64,000 nucleotides of DNA from Effrenium voratum (GCA_963377175.1 CAUJNA010002112.1:1081997-1145996); one strand, 5' to 3'; counted from the first letter of the stretch, positions 33,570 through 44,521 are shown. Made by a program: numbers and translations. Notes: generated by a model not told the origin, from the letters alone.

Positions 33570-33666
33570 CATTACATACATACATTACATACATACATTA
33601 CATTACATTACATTACATTACATTACATTACATTACATTACATATACACATACATACATACATACA

Positions 33667-33697
<31 letters not shown>

Positions 33698-34160
33698 CAT
33701 ACATACATACATACATACATACATACATACATACATACATACATACATACATACATACATACATACATACATACATACATACATACATACATACATACAT
33801 ACATACATACATACATACATTACATACATACATTACATACATTACATTACATACATACATACATACATACATACATTACATACATACATACATACATACA
33901 TACATTACATACATACATCCATCCATACATTACATTACATTACATTACATTACATTAAATTACATTACATTACATTACATTACACTACATTGCATTACAT
34001 TGCATTACATTACATTACATTACAAACTATTACATACATTACATTACATTACAGTACATTACATTACATACATTACATTCCATTACATTACATACATACA
34101 TTACGTTACATTACATGACAGTGCACTACACCGCATTGCATTACATTTCATATACATATA
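30570..34160 (+). repeat. 3.5 kb CATA/CATTA microsatellite
   Basis: Begins with CATTGATTA variants. Then almost pure CATA from 30,863 to about 31,815, followed by alternating blocks of CATA and the pentamer CATTA, grading to CATTA/CATTG at the right end. All Cys-Met-Tyr-Val frames here come from repeat translation. Confidence 0.98.
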
Positions 34161-34215
34161 CATATACTTATATATATATATATATTTATGGGCATATATA
34201 CATATTATATATAAC
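34160..34215 (+). repeat. AT-rich tract (TATA)n
   Basis: TATATATA-rich, ending in a C6 run. Confidence 0.8.
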
Positions 34216-34219
34216 CCCC

Positions 34220-35200
34220 CCGATCGATCTACCTTTTGCTGGTTGAAGGCTATTTTGAAGATGGAATGTAGCTGTTTTATTTGGAATGCCCTATGCGACT
34301 TGACCACCTGAGCAAGGAAATCCTATTCAAAATCTAATTTGGACGAACAACTGCAATTTTGTGTTTTCAATGAAAAGGAAATCCTATTCAACTGATCTTT
34401 AAAACTGGACATTCAACTATAATTATATCCTGATTAGATTCCAGTACATTTTAAATAGAAAGTGGAGAAACAATATCCCGGGGACGTTCTCTTTAAAACA
34501 TGTTTTGAATTAAGAATCCCACTAAACATGTTCTTCAAAATGGAAAATATATTCAAATAATATTTAAGTCTAGACATTCTATTAAACTAGGTGCTGTTCA
34601 CTTTCAATTTCTACTTAAGGTCCAATTAGAACATTGAACAAATCATCATGGAAAAAGACATCCTTTTGAACATCTATTTTAAGAATTCCAATCATTAAAC
34701 ACCTTTAACAAAAGAACAGATACACACGAGGTAAATTATCTTTCAAGCTAGACATTCTAACAAACTATGCCAACAAATCAACCCGTTTGAACATCTAGGT
34801 TCAAATAAGAATTTGAATACACATCTAGTTCGACAAGCAAATCCTATTAAACCTATCTTTAAACTAGCAACTTTACTAGGGTGCGTTCCTTATTAAGTTC
34901 CAAGTCAATGCTAATGAGAAAATTGAACAAACACAATCCTAGGAACAGATATCCTCTTAAACGGCATCTTTCAAATCTGTTTTGAGGCAAGAATTCTGAC
35001 CCATATCGAATACTTTAAAATCCAAGCAAACAAACACTCAAAAGGCACAAAAACCGTGTCTTTTGAACAAACCAGCATGTTTCCAATGAAATTCATTGAA
35101 CAACCAATTACAAGAAATAAGTCCGATTCCTATAAACGCAAGTCAATAAACCCCAAACCCTACACCCCAAACCTGTCCATTCTATGCTCAGGTCTGGCTG
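34220..35200. repeat. AT-rich degenerate tandem repeat, ~120-175 bp period
   Basis: The phrases CTRGACATTCWA at 34,406, 34,570 and 34,745, and AAATCCTATTMAA nearby, recur with much divergence. A+T is markedly higher than in the rest of the window and no small elements are present. No coding frame. Confidence 0.5.
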
Positions 35201-35214
35201 GGAAGGTCAAAATA

Positions 35215-35790
35215 CAAGTAAAATGATGGAGCCAATAGCCAAAAAGTAAAAGCGTAAAGTTCTGGAGCGAATGATACAGAAGAAAAAAGTAAAAAAGCTT
35301 GAAGCCAATGACCCAAATGTAAATTTATGGAGTCAATAACCCAAAAGTCACAATGCAAAAACATGCAAAAAGTAAAAGCACACAAGTAAAAAGGAAATAA
35401 AGCAAGTAAAAAAGAAAGTAAAGGAGACAAAAAGTAAAAAAGTAAAAAAGTAAAGGAAAGAAGTAAAGAAGTAAAGAAGTAAACAAGTAAAAAAGTAAAA
35501 ACACTAACAATAATTTGTTTTTGAGTAAACACATTTTTGGAGTAAACAAATCAGCCCATGGTCCTGAATCCTGAAGTAAACTGTTTTGACCATGGACTGA
35601 CATATTTTACTTTTTTACGTTTTAACTAAACAAACTTTTGGGCCATTGGCTCCATAATTTTACTTTTATACTTGTTGCTTTTTACTTTTTTTAATTTTCA
35701 TGTTTCACTTTCTTACTTTCGGGTCATTGGTTCCAAAATTTTGCTTCTTTACGTTTTCACTTTTGGGCCAATGGCTCCAACATTGCTGTT
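35215..35790. repeat. inverted AGTAAAA minisatellite
   Basis: Left half (35,220-35,520) repeats AAAAGTAAAA and GAGCCAATGACCCAAA units. The right half (35,590-35,785) repeats their complements (GGGCCATTGGCTCC, TTTACTTTT). Confidence 0.75.
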
Positions 35791-35967
35791 GTTTTGCATC
35801 TTCTGACAAAGCCTCAGCTTAGGAATAGGACCGAGGTAGATCCAACCCGACTGGATTTGGACATGCGCCCGTTTTTGCTGCTTTCCCCAAAGCCCCAAAA
35901 AAAGCACAAAACACTGCAAATACCAGTGAATTCTCAAGGAAGGTAGATCCATGGGGGCCTGCCATTA

Positions 35968-36015
35968 TATATATATATATATATATATCATATAATATAT
36001 ATATATATATAACCA
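35968..36015. repeat. (TA)n microsatellite
   Basis: Near-pure TA. Confidence 0.95.
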
Positions 36016-36089
36016 TATGCATATGAATGTATGTACATATATTACACACATGCACATCCACATGTTTCCTTGGGCAAAGTGACCCGAGC

Positions 36090-36190
36090 CACGAGTGCCT
36101 GTGTCCAGCGTGCGCTCGGCTGTAGCGGCTGTACTCTCAGAAGCCAGCGCCTGCGTCGGACACGAAACCGAGCCTCAGCTGCCCCCAAAA
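36090..36190. CDS. possible coding island, strand unresolved
   Basis: GC-rich, open on both strands. Plus: VSSVRSAVAAVLSEASACVG. Minus, after a possible acceptor GGGGGCAG|CT: EARFRVRRRRWLLRVQPLQP. No domain recognised and no clear splice signal. Confidence 0.2.
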
Positions 36191-36254
36191 AACCATAGGA
36201 TTCACCCCAGAATGAGGCCTTTTAGTTGGTTTAGTTGGTTTAGTTGGTTTAATG

Positions 36255-36303
36255 GCTTGCGGTGGGCTCTTTTTTATCATAGACATCCACCCCAAAGAGT
36301 GGT
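36255..36303 (-). repeat. dispersed repeat N, copy 1
   Basis: Inverse of 50,226-50,273: CACTCTTTGGGGTGGATGTC then ATGATAAAAAAGAG. Preceded by TTTAGTTGG repeated three times. Confidence 0.55.
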
Positions 36304-36419
36304 TTCAGCTAATTGGGTAGCTTGGCTGTTCACTCTCTGACCCTCTTTTTGCTGGGGGTCTGGACCTTAAACAAAACAAAAGAAGTTCAGACTCCTTTGG
36401 CCAATCTACTGGATGGGAA

Positions 36420-36525
36420 CTTGGTGGCTCCCGGGCATCCGGTTCTTTAGCTTTTCAGCTTTTTAGTTGGTTGATTCGGTTTCCGTATTTAACCCACTAA
36501 AAGTGCAGGGGATCAGGTTGGGCAG
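36420..36525 (-). mobile_element. F7: family F element, the only reversed F copy
   Basis: CTTGGTGGCTCCCGGGCATCC ... CCACTAAAAGTGCAGGGGAT ... GGGCAG. Confidence 0.65.
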
Positions 36526-36538
36526 CCTAGAGTGAGGC

Positions 36539-36900
36539 TTAATGTTGACCCCACATTTAATCAACCCCTGCGTATGAATAGGGGATGTTAACCTGGCTAA
36601 AAAGTCGGAAATCAGACCACTTTTGGAGGGGCCAAAAACCACCCCCTATTCATAAACAGGGGTTGATTCATATGGGGTCAAAACTAAATGTGAGCAGAAA
36701 CACATTCAGGAAATTGTTTGAGGGTCCAGGTACCTGGAGCCAGCTTCCCAATTGGTGGTTTGAAGTGTGGTGGGTAGGGGGTGGATTCCCATTTGCCCCT
36801 ACAAGAACCAGGGCTTCAAATACTTGTAGGAGTCTCCACCTTGAAACACGGAGCCATCCACCCAAACAAACAAATGGTCGACCCCCGTTCTTAAAGCTTC
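36539..36900. mobile_element. composite repeat X copy 1, starting with D4
   Basis: D4 (36,539-36,690; AATGTTGACCCCACATTTAAT ... ATATGGGGTCAAAACTAAATG) plus 200 bp of flank. The whole is an inverted copy of about 49,765-50,212, sharing for example CAAGAACCAGGGCTTCAAAT. Confidence 0.7.
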
Positions 36901-36925
36901 AGAAGAAGACTCCATGCAGGTATCC

Positions 36926-37104
36926 CACTCTGCGGATGGAGGCGAAATCCGCTTCTCACCCCACCGAACTCAGAAACTCTGTAATGAGTCGATCCCCCAC
37001 CTAAGAAACCCTGGAATGATGATTCCCCTTTAACTACCAACAAGCGCTATGACGTCCTTCCCATGGTTTCATTTCGTGGTGCAGGATTTCGTCCATCCAC
37101 AGTT
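36926..37104 (+). mobile_element. A7: family A element
   Basis: CACTCTGCGGATGGAGGCGAA ... CACCTAAGAAACCCTGGAATG ... TGCAGGATTTCGTCCATCCAC. Confidence 0.65.
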
Positions 37105-38231
37105 GTTCTCAATGGTGAAACCTTCTTTTTCCAGTTTGGCAACCATTTGAGGAGAAGCAACGGTAGGGCTAGAATAGGCAACCAAAGGTCAACAGCCTTC
37201 AAAAACTGAAAGGACATCACACGCACCCTATTCCAATTTCCCCTCCTCCAAATACTTGGCATCGTGCTGAGCACCAAACAGGCAGAGAACCTCCCAGAAT
37301 GTCTCTAACCAACAAACCAGGATTCCCTCCCGTCCACGAAAAATGTAACCCACCAGAGGGTCCTTTAGTCCAGGACCCCTCAGTCAGGTTCCATGTTTGT
37401 TGATGGGAGGGTAAATCTCCGGAATCAATAGAGCAACTCTGCTTCAAAGGAAACCGCAAAGGGCACCAGATTCGGGGTGTCATAAGCCTTGCGGCAGATG
37501 CAGTATGCACTTTCACTCTTCCAGCGCTCCCTGTTGCCACTATGGTAGGCGACCAAGCAAGGTTTTGGCTGTAGCTTTACATTTATTGGTTTGGCTACGT
37601 ATGCTGGGGAAAACTACAAACCTCCAGCCAACACTTATTTGGCTTTGCTTTGCCAGGAAAAGTTGCAGCGTAAGCTTCTTAAGCCAAAGATCGAACAAGT
37701 AGGCATTCAAGCACCTTGGCATCCTCAGCTTCTTGAGGCACCTATTCCAAATGCCCACTAGGGCACCATGTCAAACCCGTGACTGCAAAAGGGGAAGCCT
37801 TGTTTGTCAACATAAACCGGCTACCCTAGTGCTCTATAAAGGGCAAACCCTGCCTTGGGAAGCCTTGCTTGTCAAAATACACCAGCAGCTACCCTAGAAC
37901 CAGCGGGTATTGGGAGTAAGGGGCCAGAAGCCGCGAACCCACATTGCAAGACCTGCGCATCTCGCGTGCTGCGTTGCTCAATATAAGTTGGGCGGGCGCT
38001 TGGAAGTAAGAAGTGCAATTCAAACCGCTGGGTGAGCAGGGTGCTTGGGTGACCCCATTTCGCAAGTGGCTCATATCCCCAATTGCGTCCCTTTCCCGTA
38101 TCAAGTGGGATTCACCGGGGATATCAAGTCATCCATCTCCTTTCGCCTCCCTTTCAGCAAGGCCATATAAGCCAAAGAGGGTATAGGGAACCATGCCATG
38201 CCTTGTGTGTCCAAAAGTCTCCCTCTAAACC
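37105..38231. other. mostly unique stretch with a 67 bp tandem duplication
   Basis: GGGAAGCCTTGYTTGTCAA + CTACCCTAG occurs at about 37,790 and 37,857. A 107-codon minus frame (37,217-37,540) has no motif. Confidence 0.3.
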
Positions 38232-38331
38232 CAGGGATCCGGATGCAGTGAATACACCTGCAACTTGAGTTTGGTGGTGGAAAAGCCACATGTTTCAATT
38301 GGTTGCGAAATGTAGCTTTTAAGGAGCCCTG
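38232..38331 (+). mobile_element. J4: family J element, diverged
   Basis: CAGGGATCCGG ... TTTAAGGAGCCCTG. A further J-like fragment lies at 38,374-38,456. Confidence 0.5.
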
Positions 38332-38540
38332 GTAATCCACGCCTGATACGTTGATTTCAAGAGCGCCTGCACACAGGCCCTAAAAAAGCATCCGCCGCCG
38401 TGGTGGCATGCCCTTAAATGGCTGCGAAATGGAGATTCCTTTTTTTTTGGAGCCCTGGTAAACCAACCCCCCAAAAAAAAGACCCTCCAAAAAAGACCCT
38501 CCAGAAATGGGCACCCTCCATAAAAACAAACAAAAAAAAC

Positions 38541-38639
38541 CGCGCGAGCGCGGTCGGTCGGTCCCTCGAGCGGCCTGCTCCGAGTCCTCCGAGATCTTCG
38601 GCTCCACCTGGGCTCGAGGTCGAAACTCGGCCCTACAAC
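38541..38639 (-). CDS. candidate coding exon, function unknown
   Basis: Seen: acceptor GCACAGCCCAG|G at 38,641-38,640, minus frame CRAEFRPRAQVEPKISEDSE followed by QAARGTDRPRSR, and a GT donor at 38,540. About 75% of codons end in G or C. The sequence is hydrophilic and probably disordered. The acceptor coincides with the left end of element F8 (CTGGGCTGTGCTCAGATCCC), so the element end supplies the AG on this strand. The plus strand is also open. No family recognised. Confidence 0.45.
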
Positions 38640-38905
38640 CTGGGCTGTGCTCAGATCCCCCGCGAAAAGCTGTGTTTCTTATTTTTTTTGAGGGTCCCAA
38701 AATGGATAAAACATGTTTTTTTTACTTTTAGTGGGTCAAAAAATGGATAAAACCGTTTTTCTCCCACTTTTTGTGGGTCAAACAATGGATAAAACCCATG
38801 TTTTTACTTTTAGTGGCGTCAAAAAATGGATAAAACCCCAGTATACCATCAAGAAAAGCTGATAAATCCACAAGAAACCACTGAACACCGACTAAACAGT
38901 CCTAC
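38637..38905 (+). mobile_element. F8: family F element with internal tandem expansion
   Basis: Family F left end, then about four copies of a ~45 bp unit (CTTTTAGTGGGTCAAAAAAT, GGATAAAAC) between 38,687 and 38,845. Confidence 0.6.
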
Positions 38906-38935
38906 TTGAACCGGACGATTCACTGGGAACCGCCA

Positions 38936-39058
38936 CTAGGTCCTCCAGTAGAGAGGTTAGAATAAGGGTACCAATTTGTTTCTGTCGTCTATTTTAGTAG
39001 GGGAACCCCTCCCAACCAAAAAAGATGGTGAGAAAGGGCACCTAGCTGGGGGACCTGG
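38936..39058 (+). mobile_element. B6: family B element
   Basis: CTAGGTCCTCCAGTAGAGAGG ... CTAGCTGGGGGACCTGG. Left flank shared with B2. Confidence 0.75.
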
Positions 39059-39136
39059 AAAAACTTCGCCGCCGAACCCGCAGTCAACGAATCCTATAGC
39101 CATGGTCTGAATCCCCCACTAAAAGGGAAGACCCCC

Positions 39137-39218
39137 TACTGTGGATGGACGCGAAACCCATTTCGCACCACTTGGGGTTTTGAGGGGAAACGGAGTTTCT
39201 TAGGTGGTGAGAAACACA
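39137..39218 (-). mobile_element. A8: family A element, right arm lost
   Basis: TACTGTGGATGGACGCGAAAC ... GTTTCTTAGGTGGTGAGAAA. Confidence 0.55.
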
Positions 39219-39960
39219 CCTGAGGTGTCTCGTCCAGCGAGCACAAGTAGAGAGCTTCCGTGCCAGATCTTTGAAGGCGGTAGAACATATGTCTCATATG
39301 CTCGTGGATACACATACGTATTAAACATGATATACATATATCCCCCAAACGGCCCAACATGGTCTTGGACACATGACCCCAGCGAATAATCACGCCGAGA
39401 AGCGTCGCCATTTCCCGGATGTAGAGACCTGCTTTCGACCCGCGAGAAAACACCTGTTGATTCGGGTTCAGCTTTGTGTGTGAACCAGAAAAGTGAGACT
39501 CCCAAATGGGTCTGTTTCCGCAACTTGAAACATGAAGTTGACGGTTGTTGAAAAAGGAATTTTGGAGTGCTCAACATTTCCCCTCTTAGAGGGTCACAAA
39601 AGAGTACAACGAAAGGCACCCTGGTTTTGAACCACCCTCACATGATGTTGTTCAGTTTGGCGCCCTTTCCCCACAAAGTCAACATGTTCTTCCTCATGGG
39701 TTTGCACCCCTATTTTGGTTGAAGCCCTTATTACTTGTTCAGGACATACCGATTTGGGTGTGTGTCAAAAAAAGCCAACCCCCAAATGGGGTTTCAGCCA
39801 AGGCGCAAAAGGGAAACCCGGAAAGCCACGCACTCTTTCCGTCTGTAAAGGTGCGCTCCGATCGGATCTTGCCAACGAACTCAACCGATCCCTTGTGAAG
39901 CAAAATGGAATGCACCCCGATCCTTAGGGATCACAACACCCAAATCCCTTTTGATCCATT
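39219..39960. other. non-coding stretch
   Basis: A 139-codon minus frame (39,200-39,619) has no motif. Nothing else recognised. Confidence 0.25.
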
Positions 39961-40103
39961 TGATGTTGACCCTGGATTAGCACACCGTGGTTGGTGAATT
40001 GGGGGTGCCAAACTGGTGGGGATTCAGAATCAATCGACTTTGCAGGAGAGGAACACCCTCATCTTTGGTTCAAAGCGGTATATTCATCTGGGGTCAACAT
40101 TAC
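39961..40103 (+). mobile_element. D5: family D element, diverged
   Basis: TGATGTTGACCCTGGATTAG ... CATCTGGGGTCAACATTA. Confidence 0.6.
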
Positions 40104-40254
40104 CGTTTCCCTCCAGAATCCAAACCACTAAGCCCATTTCTGTTTTTCAGGGAATGGTCTCCCTTCCACACAAATCCCTCAGCCCAGTCCTCTTGGTGAT
40201 GGCCAAGAGCACACAGAGTGAATCAAAACAATGGGTGAGAACGGGGGATCAGCC

Positions 40255-40359
40255 CTAGGTCGAGGTTAGAATAAGGGTACCAACTTTGTTCCGTAGTCTA
40301 TTTTAGTAGGGGAACCCTCCCCCAAAAAAGTTGGTCAAAGGGCACTACTGGGGACCTAG
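40255..40359 (+). mobile_element. B7: family B element, left arm shortened
   Basis: CTAGGTCGAGGTTAGAATAAG ... GGCACTACTGGGGACCTAG. Confidence 0.75.
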
Positions 40360-40769
40360 TAGTCTGTAGAACACGTACAACTTTATGCCTGGACACTCCA
40401 AGTCCCTGAAAAATTGGCTTATTGCAACCCAAAACGATGGTGGGTGAAATCCCCCAGTTTTGCGGACTTGAGGGTCCTAGGTGCCCTGAAGCTTGGGGCA
40501 AACCGGGTTTCTGCCCCAGGTCCCAAAAAGGTCAGATGGCCATGGAAAAGAATCGAGCTCAACAGGAGGCCCTGCACCCCTAGGGCCCCTAAGTCATGTC
40601 CAAACCACTTCAAGACCAAAGTGTTCGTTGCATCCTTAGGTTTGAATTGTTTGGGGGTTCCCTGAAAAAAAAAAAAACATGAGGAGAAACACCCCCAACC
40701 ATCCATTTTCTTAGAGGGTTCCCTAGGGAATCTCCTCTTGGACCATGACCTTATGAGAACTGCCGGTGA
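40360..40769. other. non-coding stretch with family I fragment
   Basis: Diverged I copy at about 40,385-40,485. An A-rich run lies at 40,665-40,678. Confidence 0.3.
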
Positions 40770-40843
40770 CTCACTTCCGGGTGAATGGCCCAAAAAAGTG
40801 CCGAAACTTTGCATTTACTACTCAAATGTTCCAAGCACAAAGA
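40770..40843 (+). mobile_element. E4: family E element, cut at its right end by C2
   Basis: CTCACTTCCGGGTGAATGGCC ... TTTACTACTCAAATGTTCC; C2 begins where the E right end ACTCAGG should follow. Confidence 0.55.
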
Positions 40844-40956
40844 CTCAGTTGTTCAGTGACCCTGGAAAAAGAGGGAACCCTTCTTGGGGAAGACCACGTG
40901 TAGTGGGGCAGCCACCAAAAAAAGCCGGAAAAAGAATTGGTGCTACTGAACAACAC
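40844..40956 (+). mobile_element. C2: family C element
   Basis: CTCAGTTGTTCAGTGACCCTG ... TGGTGCTACTGAACAACAC. Confidence 0.7.
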
Positions 40957-41830
40957 TTCGAAGAGTCCTTAAAACCATGGGGGTCATTCCCCAAAATAAA
41001 AAGGGGCCCTGGACCCATGCTTGATTCGGGTCATGGAGACTCAACTGGTCTCAACTGGTCCTCAAACACCAAAGCCGCCGATCTCCGTCCGAGTCCCGGA
41101 ACTCAGGACGCGAAGTTTAAAGAAACTCCACCGGGTCTAGGGCTTCATTCGGCTCCCGGTTTCGTCAGCTCCAGGGCTCGTTTTCAGATCCCCGAAGTGG
41201 GTGAAATGGAAGCCCAACCACCTTTCTCCAGGGGTGCTTGTACCCCTCTCCCCAAAAGTGGGTTCGAAACCACTTATGAAGTGGGCTCGAAACCACGGAA
41301 GCCAAGGGGTATGAACAAGGGTATGTACTTCCACCCTGAGACTTTCACCAACTAGAAACAACTAGAAACCGAAGTTGAACCAAATGGATTTCGGAACCAC
41401 CAAGCTACTTGGGGCAACTTCTTCGGCTGATTTCGGCCTCTTGGTTCCATGAAACACGGGCTTCATTCATCAAAGGGATTTCGTCCATAGCTCCAACTTG
41501 ATGGTTCCCCCTTGGTTTCCCGTTTAGCGCCAACCAGTGCGTTCCGGTCATTGCCATGGAACCAACAGGTCACTAAAGAGGAAACTTGCTCAATCCACCC
41601 CCCTGTTCCATGCTGGGGTACCCTCAAAAAAATTGACACGCCAGAATGTACGTTGACCCGAAAGAACGACCCATGAAAGTTGGAAGTTGCCGACCATAAG
41701 GTTGCAAAAACCCGTTGCCAGTGGATCCCAGGTACCACTTATATAGTAGGTAGCCTTTTGCCATGTTCCATTAGCTCTTAAACAGGGCAGTTCCCTTGGT
41801 TACACTGGGATTTGTGAGTTATATTTTTGG
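40957..41830. other. non-coding stretch
   Basis: A 205-codon plus frame (40,738-41,355) runs through E4 and C2, so it is accidental in part. GC-rich at 41,080-41,200 without a clear exon. Confidence 0.3.
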
Positions 41831-41936
41831 GAGTGGGCCAAAAATTGGTACCCAAAATGGGTTGCCCTGGCAAATCGAAACAAGGACTTACACCTGCGGT
41901 CAATACCCTGGTGGCTTAAATTTGACCAATACCCTT
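41831..41936 (+). mobile_element. K2: family K element
   Basis: GAGTGGGCCAAAAATTGG ... CCCTGGTGGCTTAAATTTGAC, CAATACCC. Confidence 0.55.
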
Positions 41937-42045
41937 TTGAGGGTCCAAGCATGTCTTTTTTTACGACAACAAGGTGGGTTTTCCTTTTGGTGTCCTTTTT
42001 AAACACCAACAAAACAAGTCGGTACCAACTCCACAAAAGGCACCG

Positions 42046-42155
42046 TACTGTGGATGGACGAAATCCTGCACCAGTTTGAAATCGTATTTACAGGGGAATC
42101 ATTATTTCAGGGTTTCTGAACGGTGGTGCGAAATGGATTTCGTCCATCCACAGTG
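42046..42155 (-). mobile_element. A9: family A element
   Basis: TACTGTGGATGGACGAAATCC ... ATTTACAGGGGAATCATTAT ... GGTGCGAAATGGATTTCGTC, CATCCACAGTG. Confidence 0.8.
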
Positions 42156-42257
42156 TGGCTCTGAAGCTGGAGGGTCCTACCTGAACCCTCCAAATTCCAA
42201 CTTGGAAATTGGAATTATTGCAAACAACAATCATGGACTTTTGGGGGGGCCTAATTA

Positions 42258-42335
42258 TGCGGGGGGGGGGGGGGGGAAGTATCCCTGGATAAGCCTGGGA
42301 TAAGCCTGGGATAAGCCAGGGACAAGCCCTTAAGG
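42258..42335 (+). repeat. G16 run followed by GGGATAAGCCT tandem
   Basis: A run of about 15 G, then about four copies of an 11-bp unit. Confidence 0.8.
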
Positions 42336-43440
42336 CCTTCTTGAGGGCTTCATAAGGGATGGCGCCTCCCCCATAGGTTTTCTTAGGGGTCCCTGAATGT
42401 GTCTAGGAACTGCCGTGTTTCTTCATACTGACCACAAATAGGGGAACCCCCAAAATCGCACCCGTACATCCAAACATGGACCAACATCCAGGTACCCTGC
42501 CCGGTGGAAGACGTTTTGGCCTTGTAGTCGGGTCACCCTTCGATCCATTTCCCATTTGATGTTCTAAAGGGTGGCCAGCTGATTACTGTCCCAGGCCCAT
42601 TGGGGGCCCTTTCCTTGTCCTCTTTTCTGTTCCTGTCTTTTGTCTTTAGCGGGAAAAATGCGGTGGATTTCCTAAGTGCAGGTAAACCAACCATACTCAG
42701 CCGCAAATGGTTTTATTTTGCACCCATACCCTTGGAACGGCCAACTCCCGGCTCCCCGCCTTGGCTTGACAGTGACGACTGTCGCCTCAGCGGGCGACTC
42801 GGAGTCGCCTGGCGGCGATGGGGCCATCGATGCCGGAACGATGGGTCACTCAACTACATGTGTATATATATATATATATATATGTATAGCCGCATGTGTG
42901 TATATACATATATATATATATGTAAACATGTACATGTATACATACATATATGTATATATGTATGCCTGTATGTATGCTTTTTGAGGATACCCTTTTTGGG
43001 GCTGGTTTAAAGGAAAACTCAAAGGAACACCACAATTTCGGGGGTCCCCTATTTTGAGACATACCCATATCAAGACAAACCTTGAAGCAACCAGTAGTGA
43101 CAGGAGTCTCACTTCAGCCGGAACCTCAAACACCCTGTTGCCTGGCCGAGCGTTGCATCAATCGGCCCTTTAGGGGTGTCCCTTTTTGAACGGGTCGGAT
43201 TTCCTAGTCAGTTGGATAGAGGAAAACAGCAGCAGGAAAACTGTTGCGCCATTTTGGGGGTCTAAAAAAGACACGCCCAAATGCGTCAGTTGAGGCTCGC
43301 GCAACCGGTAGGCAAGCAGTAGGTAAAAAAAACCAAGACCCCCAAAACTGGCGTAAAGCCTAGACGCCTGGTAAGAATCCCTTAACGATTGATTCTAGAG
43401 GTTGATTCCCCGATTCTTTTCAACCATCCTTCTTTTCCAG
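42336..43440. other. mixed stretch with an AT array and one GC-rich island
   Basis: GC-rich island at 42,755-42,845, open on both strands (plus TVTTVASAGDSESPGGDGAI; minus GDSESPAEATVVTV), with a central GCGACTCGGAGTCGC palindrome. (TA)n and TATG tract at 42,862-42,975. Confidence 0.35.
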
Positions 43441-43585
43441 AAAACCCATCGCCCTTTTCGCCGGACATTTCTGATGGCTTCCTGAAAAGATTCGGATCCG
43501 TGGCTCGCCTAAAGTTTCACCGGGCCACAGAATGCCTCCTCTGGGCTTTCTCCACCGAGATGCGATTGCTCCACCGGTGTTCGGG
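43441..43585 (+). CDS. probable coding exon, function unknown
   Basis: Best-supported plus-strand exon. A strong acceptor with pyrimidine tract (CCTTCTTTTCCAG|) ends at 43,440. The frame reads NPSPFSPDISDGFLKRFGSV, then RATECLLWAFSTEMRLLHRC. The donor CGGG|GTGAGC is at 43,586. Length is 145 bp. All three minus frames are interrupted or much less protein-like, so the strand is fairly secure. The sequence is amphipathic and basic, with no motif I can name. Possible later exons on the same strand at 44.4 and 47.6 kb. Confidence 0.6.
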
Positions 43586-44009
43586 GTGAGCATCGCCGGG
43601 ACCCGGAAAGAACTGCCCCTTCAAAAGGGGAATTCATTCACCAGCCACAAGGCTGGGGCTGCAAAAAAAAAACGCGCTTCAGGGAGTCTTGAAGCTTTAG
43701 GGCGGATGCGCCTTGCTTCATGTGACCGTTATCAGGCCGTGTAGAACCACCTACTCGAATGGCCAACAAGAATCGGTCTTGGGATGTCTTGGGCGCTGAT
43801 TTGTGAGGGATTTGTTGGTGTGGCATCGGATTCCCAGGCCTTGGTATTTCGCAGCCGAAGACCCGGAGCCCATGGCGCATCGATCGTAGGCGCTTGAAGT
43901 TCAATGCGCTGGGGGATCCCATAGGTCTAGGTCGCCAGTTAGCGCCACTCTTCTTTTTGGCGTAAGAGTGGACCCCTTGACGACCTAAAGATGGGATATC
44001 GCCCCAAAG

Positions 44010-44042
44010 TTATTGTTTATAGGTAGTTTGAGGGTCTAGGTA
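44010..44042 (-). repeat. family I fragment
   Basis: TAGGTAGTTTGAGGGTCTAGG, one arm only. Confidence 0.4.
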
Positions 44043-44219
44043 AATGGATTTGGGGGGTTGCCATTGCGATCTTTTCTCTATCGGAGAACGCAATGGCTCC
44101 CCTCTTGCGCCACAAAGAGGATCTGTGGGTTTGGTCCGGTATTGTTGCTGAGGGTCCCACTCCAAACAAATACTTCTCGTGGAATGTGGGCAGTGTTGAC
44201 TTTAACCCGAAAACACTCA

Positions 44220-44349
44220 TACTGTAGATGAACAAACTCCGCGACCACCCAAATCATGTTTGAAACCATGGTGTCTTGGTATTTGATTACAGGGAAGTCA
44301 TTTGACTTTCCTGGGTTTCTGAACAGGTGGTGCGAAATGGCGCATGTCC
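44220..44349 (-). mobile_element. A10: family A element, right arm degraded
   Basis: TACTGTAGATGAACAAACTCC ... TTGGTATTTGATTACAGGGA ... GGTGGTGCGAAATGG. Confidence 0.6.
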
Positions 44350-44380
44350 TCCGGGTTCTCATTTGCCCAGTCTGGGGTAG

Positions 44381-44506
44381 ACCCAAGTTCCGGCGGGGTC
44401 GAGGCTCCGATTTTTCGGGGCTCCTTCCGTACGGCCCCTCTTGACCTATGCAGCTGCCGCTCTCAGCCGAGCCAAGCTGACTGCGAAGACTGTCAAGGGC
44501 CATATG
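44381..44506 (+). CDS. candidate coding exon, function unknown
   Basis: After an acceptor-like GGGGTAG| the plus frame reads TQVPAGSRLRFFGAPSVRPL, then TYAAAALSRAKLTAKTVKGH, to a possible GT donor at about 44,507. It is Ala/Lys-rich, with helical stretches typical of a folded protein. Two other frames are open: another plus frame, and a minus frame starting MALDSLRSQLGSAESGS. It sits between A10 and A11, and same-strand placement with the 43.4 kb exon favours plus. No family recognised. Confidence 0.35.
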
Positions 44507-44521
44507 GGTGCTTCTCAAAAC

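Noticed and set aside
30851..33872. Long Met-Tyr-Val-Cys frames
   Set aside because: They are translations of CATA/CATTA repeats.
40738..41355. 205-codon plus frame
   Set aside because: It runs through elements E4 and C2; no splice or codon-bias support.
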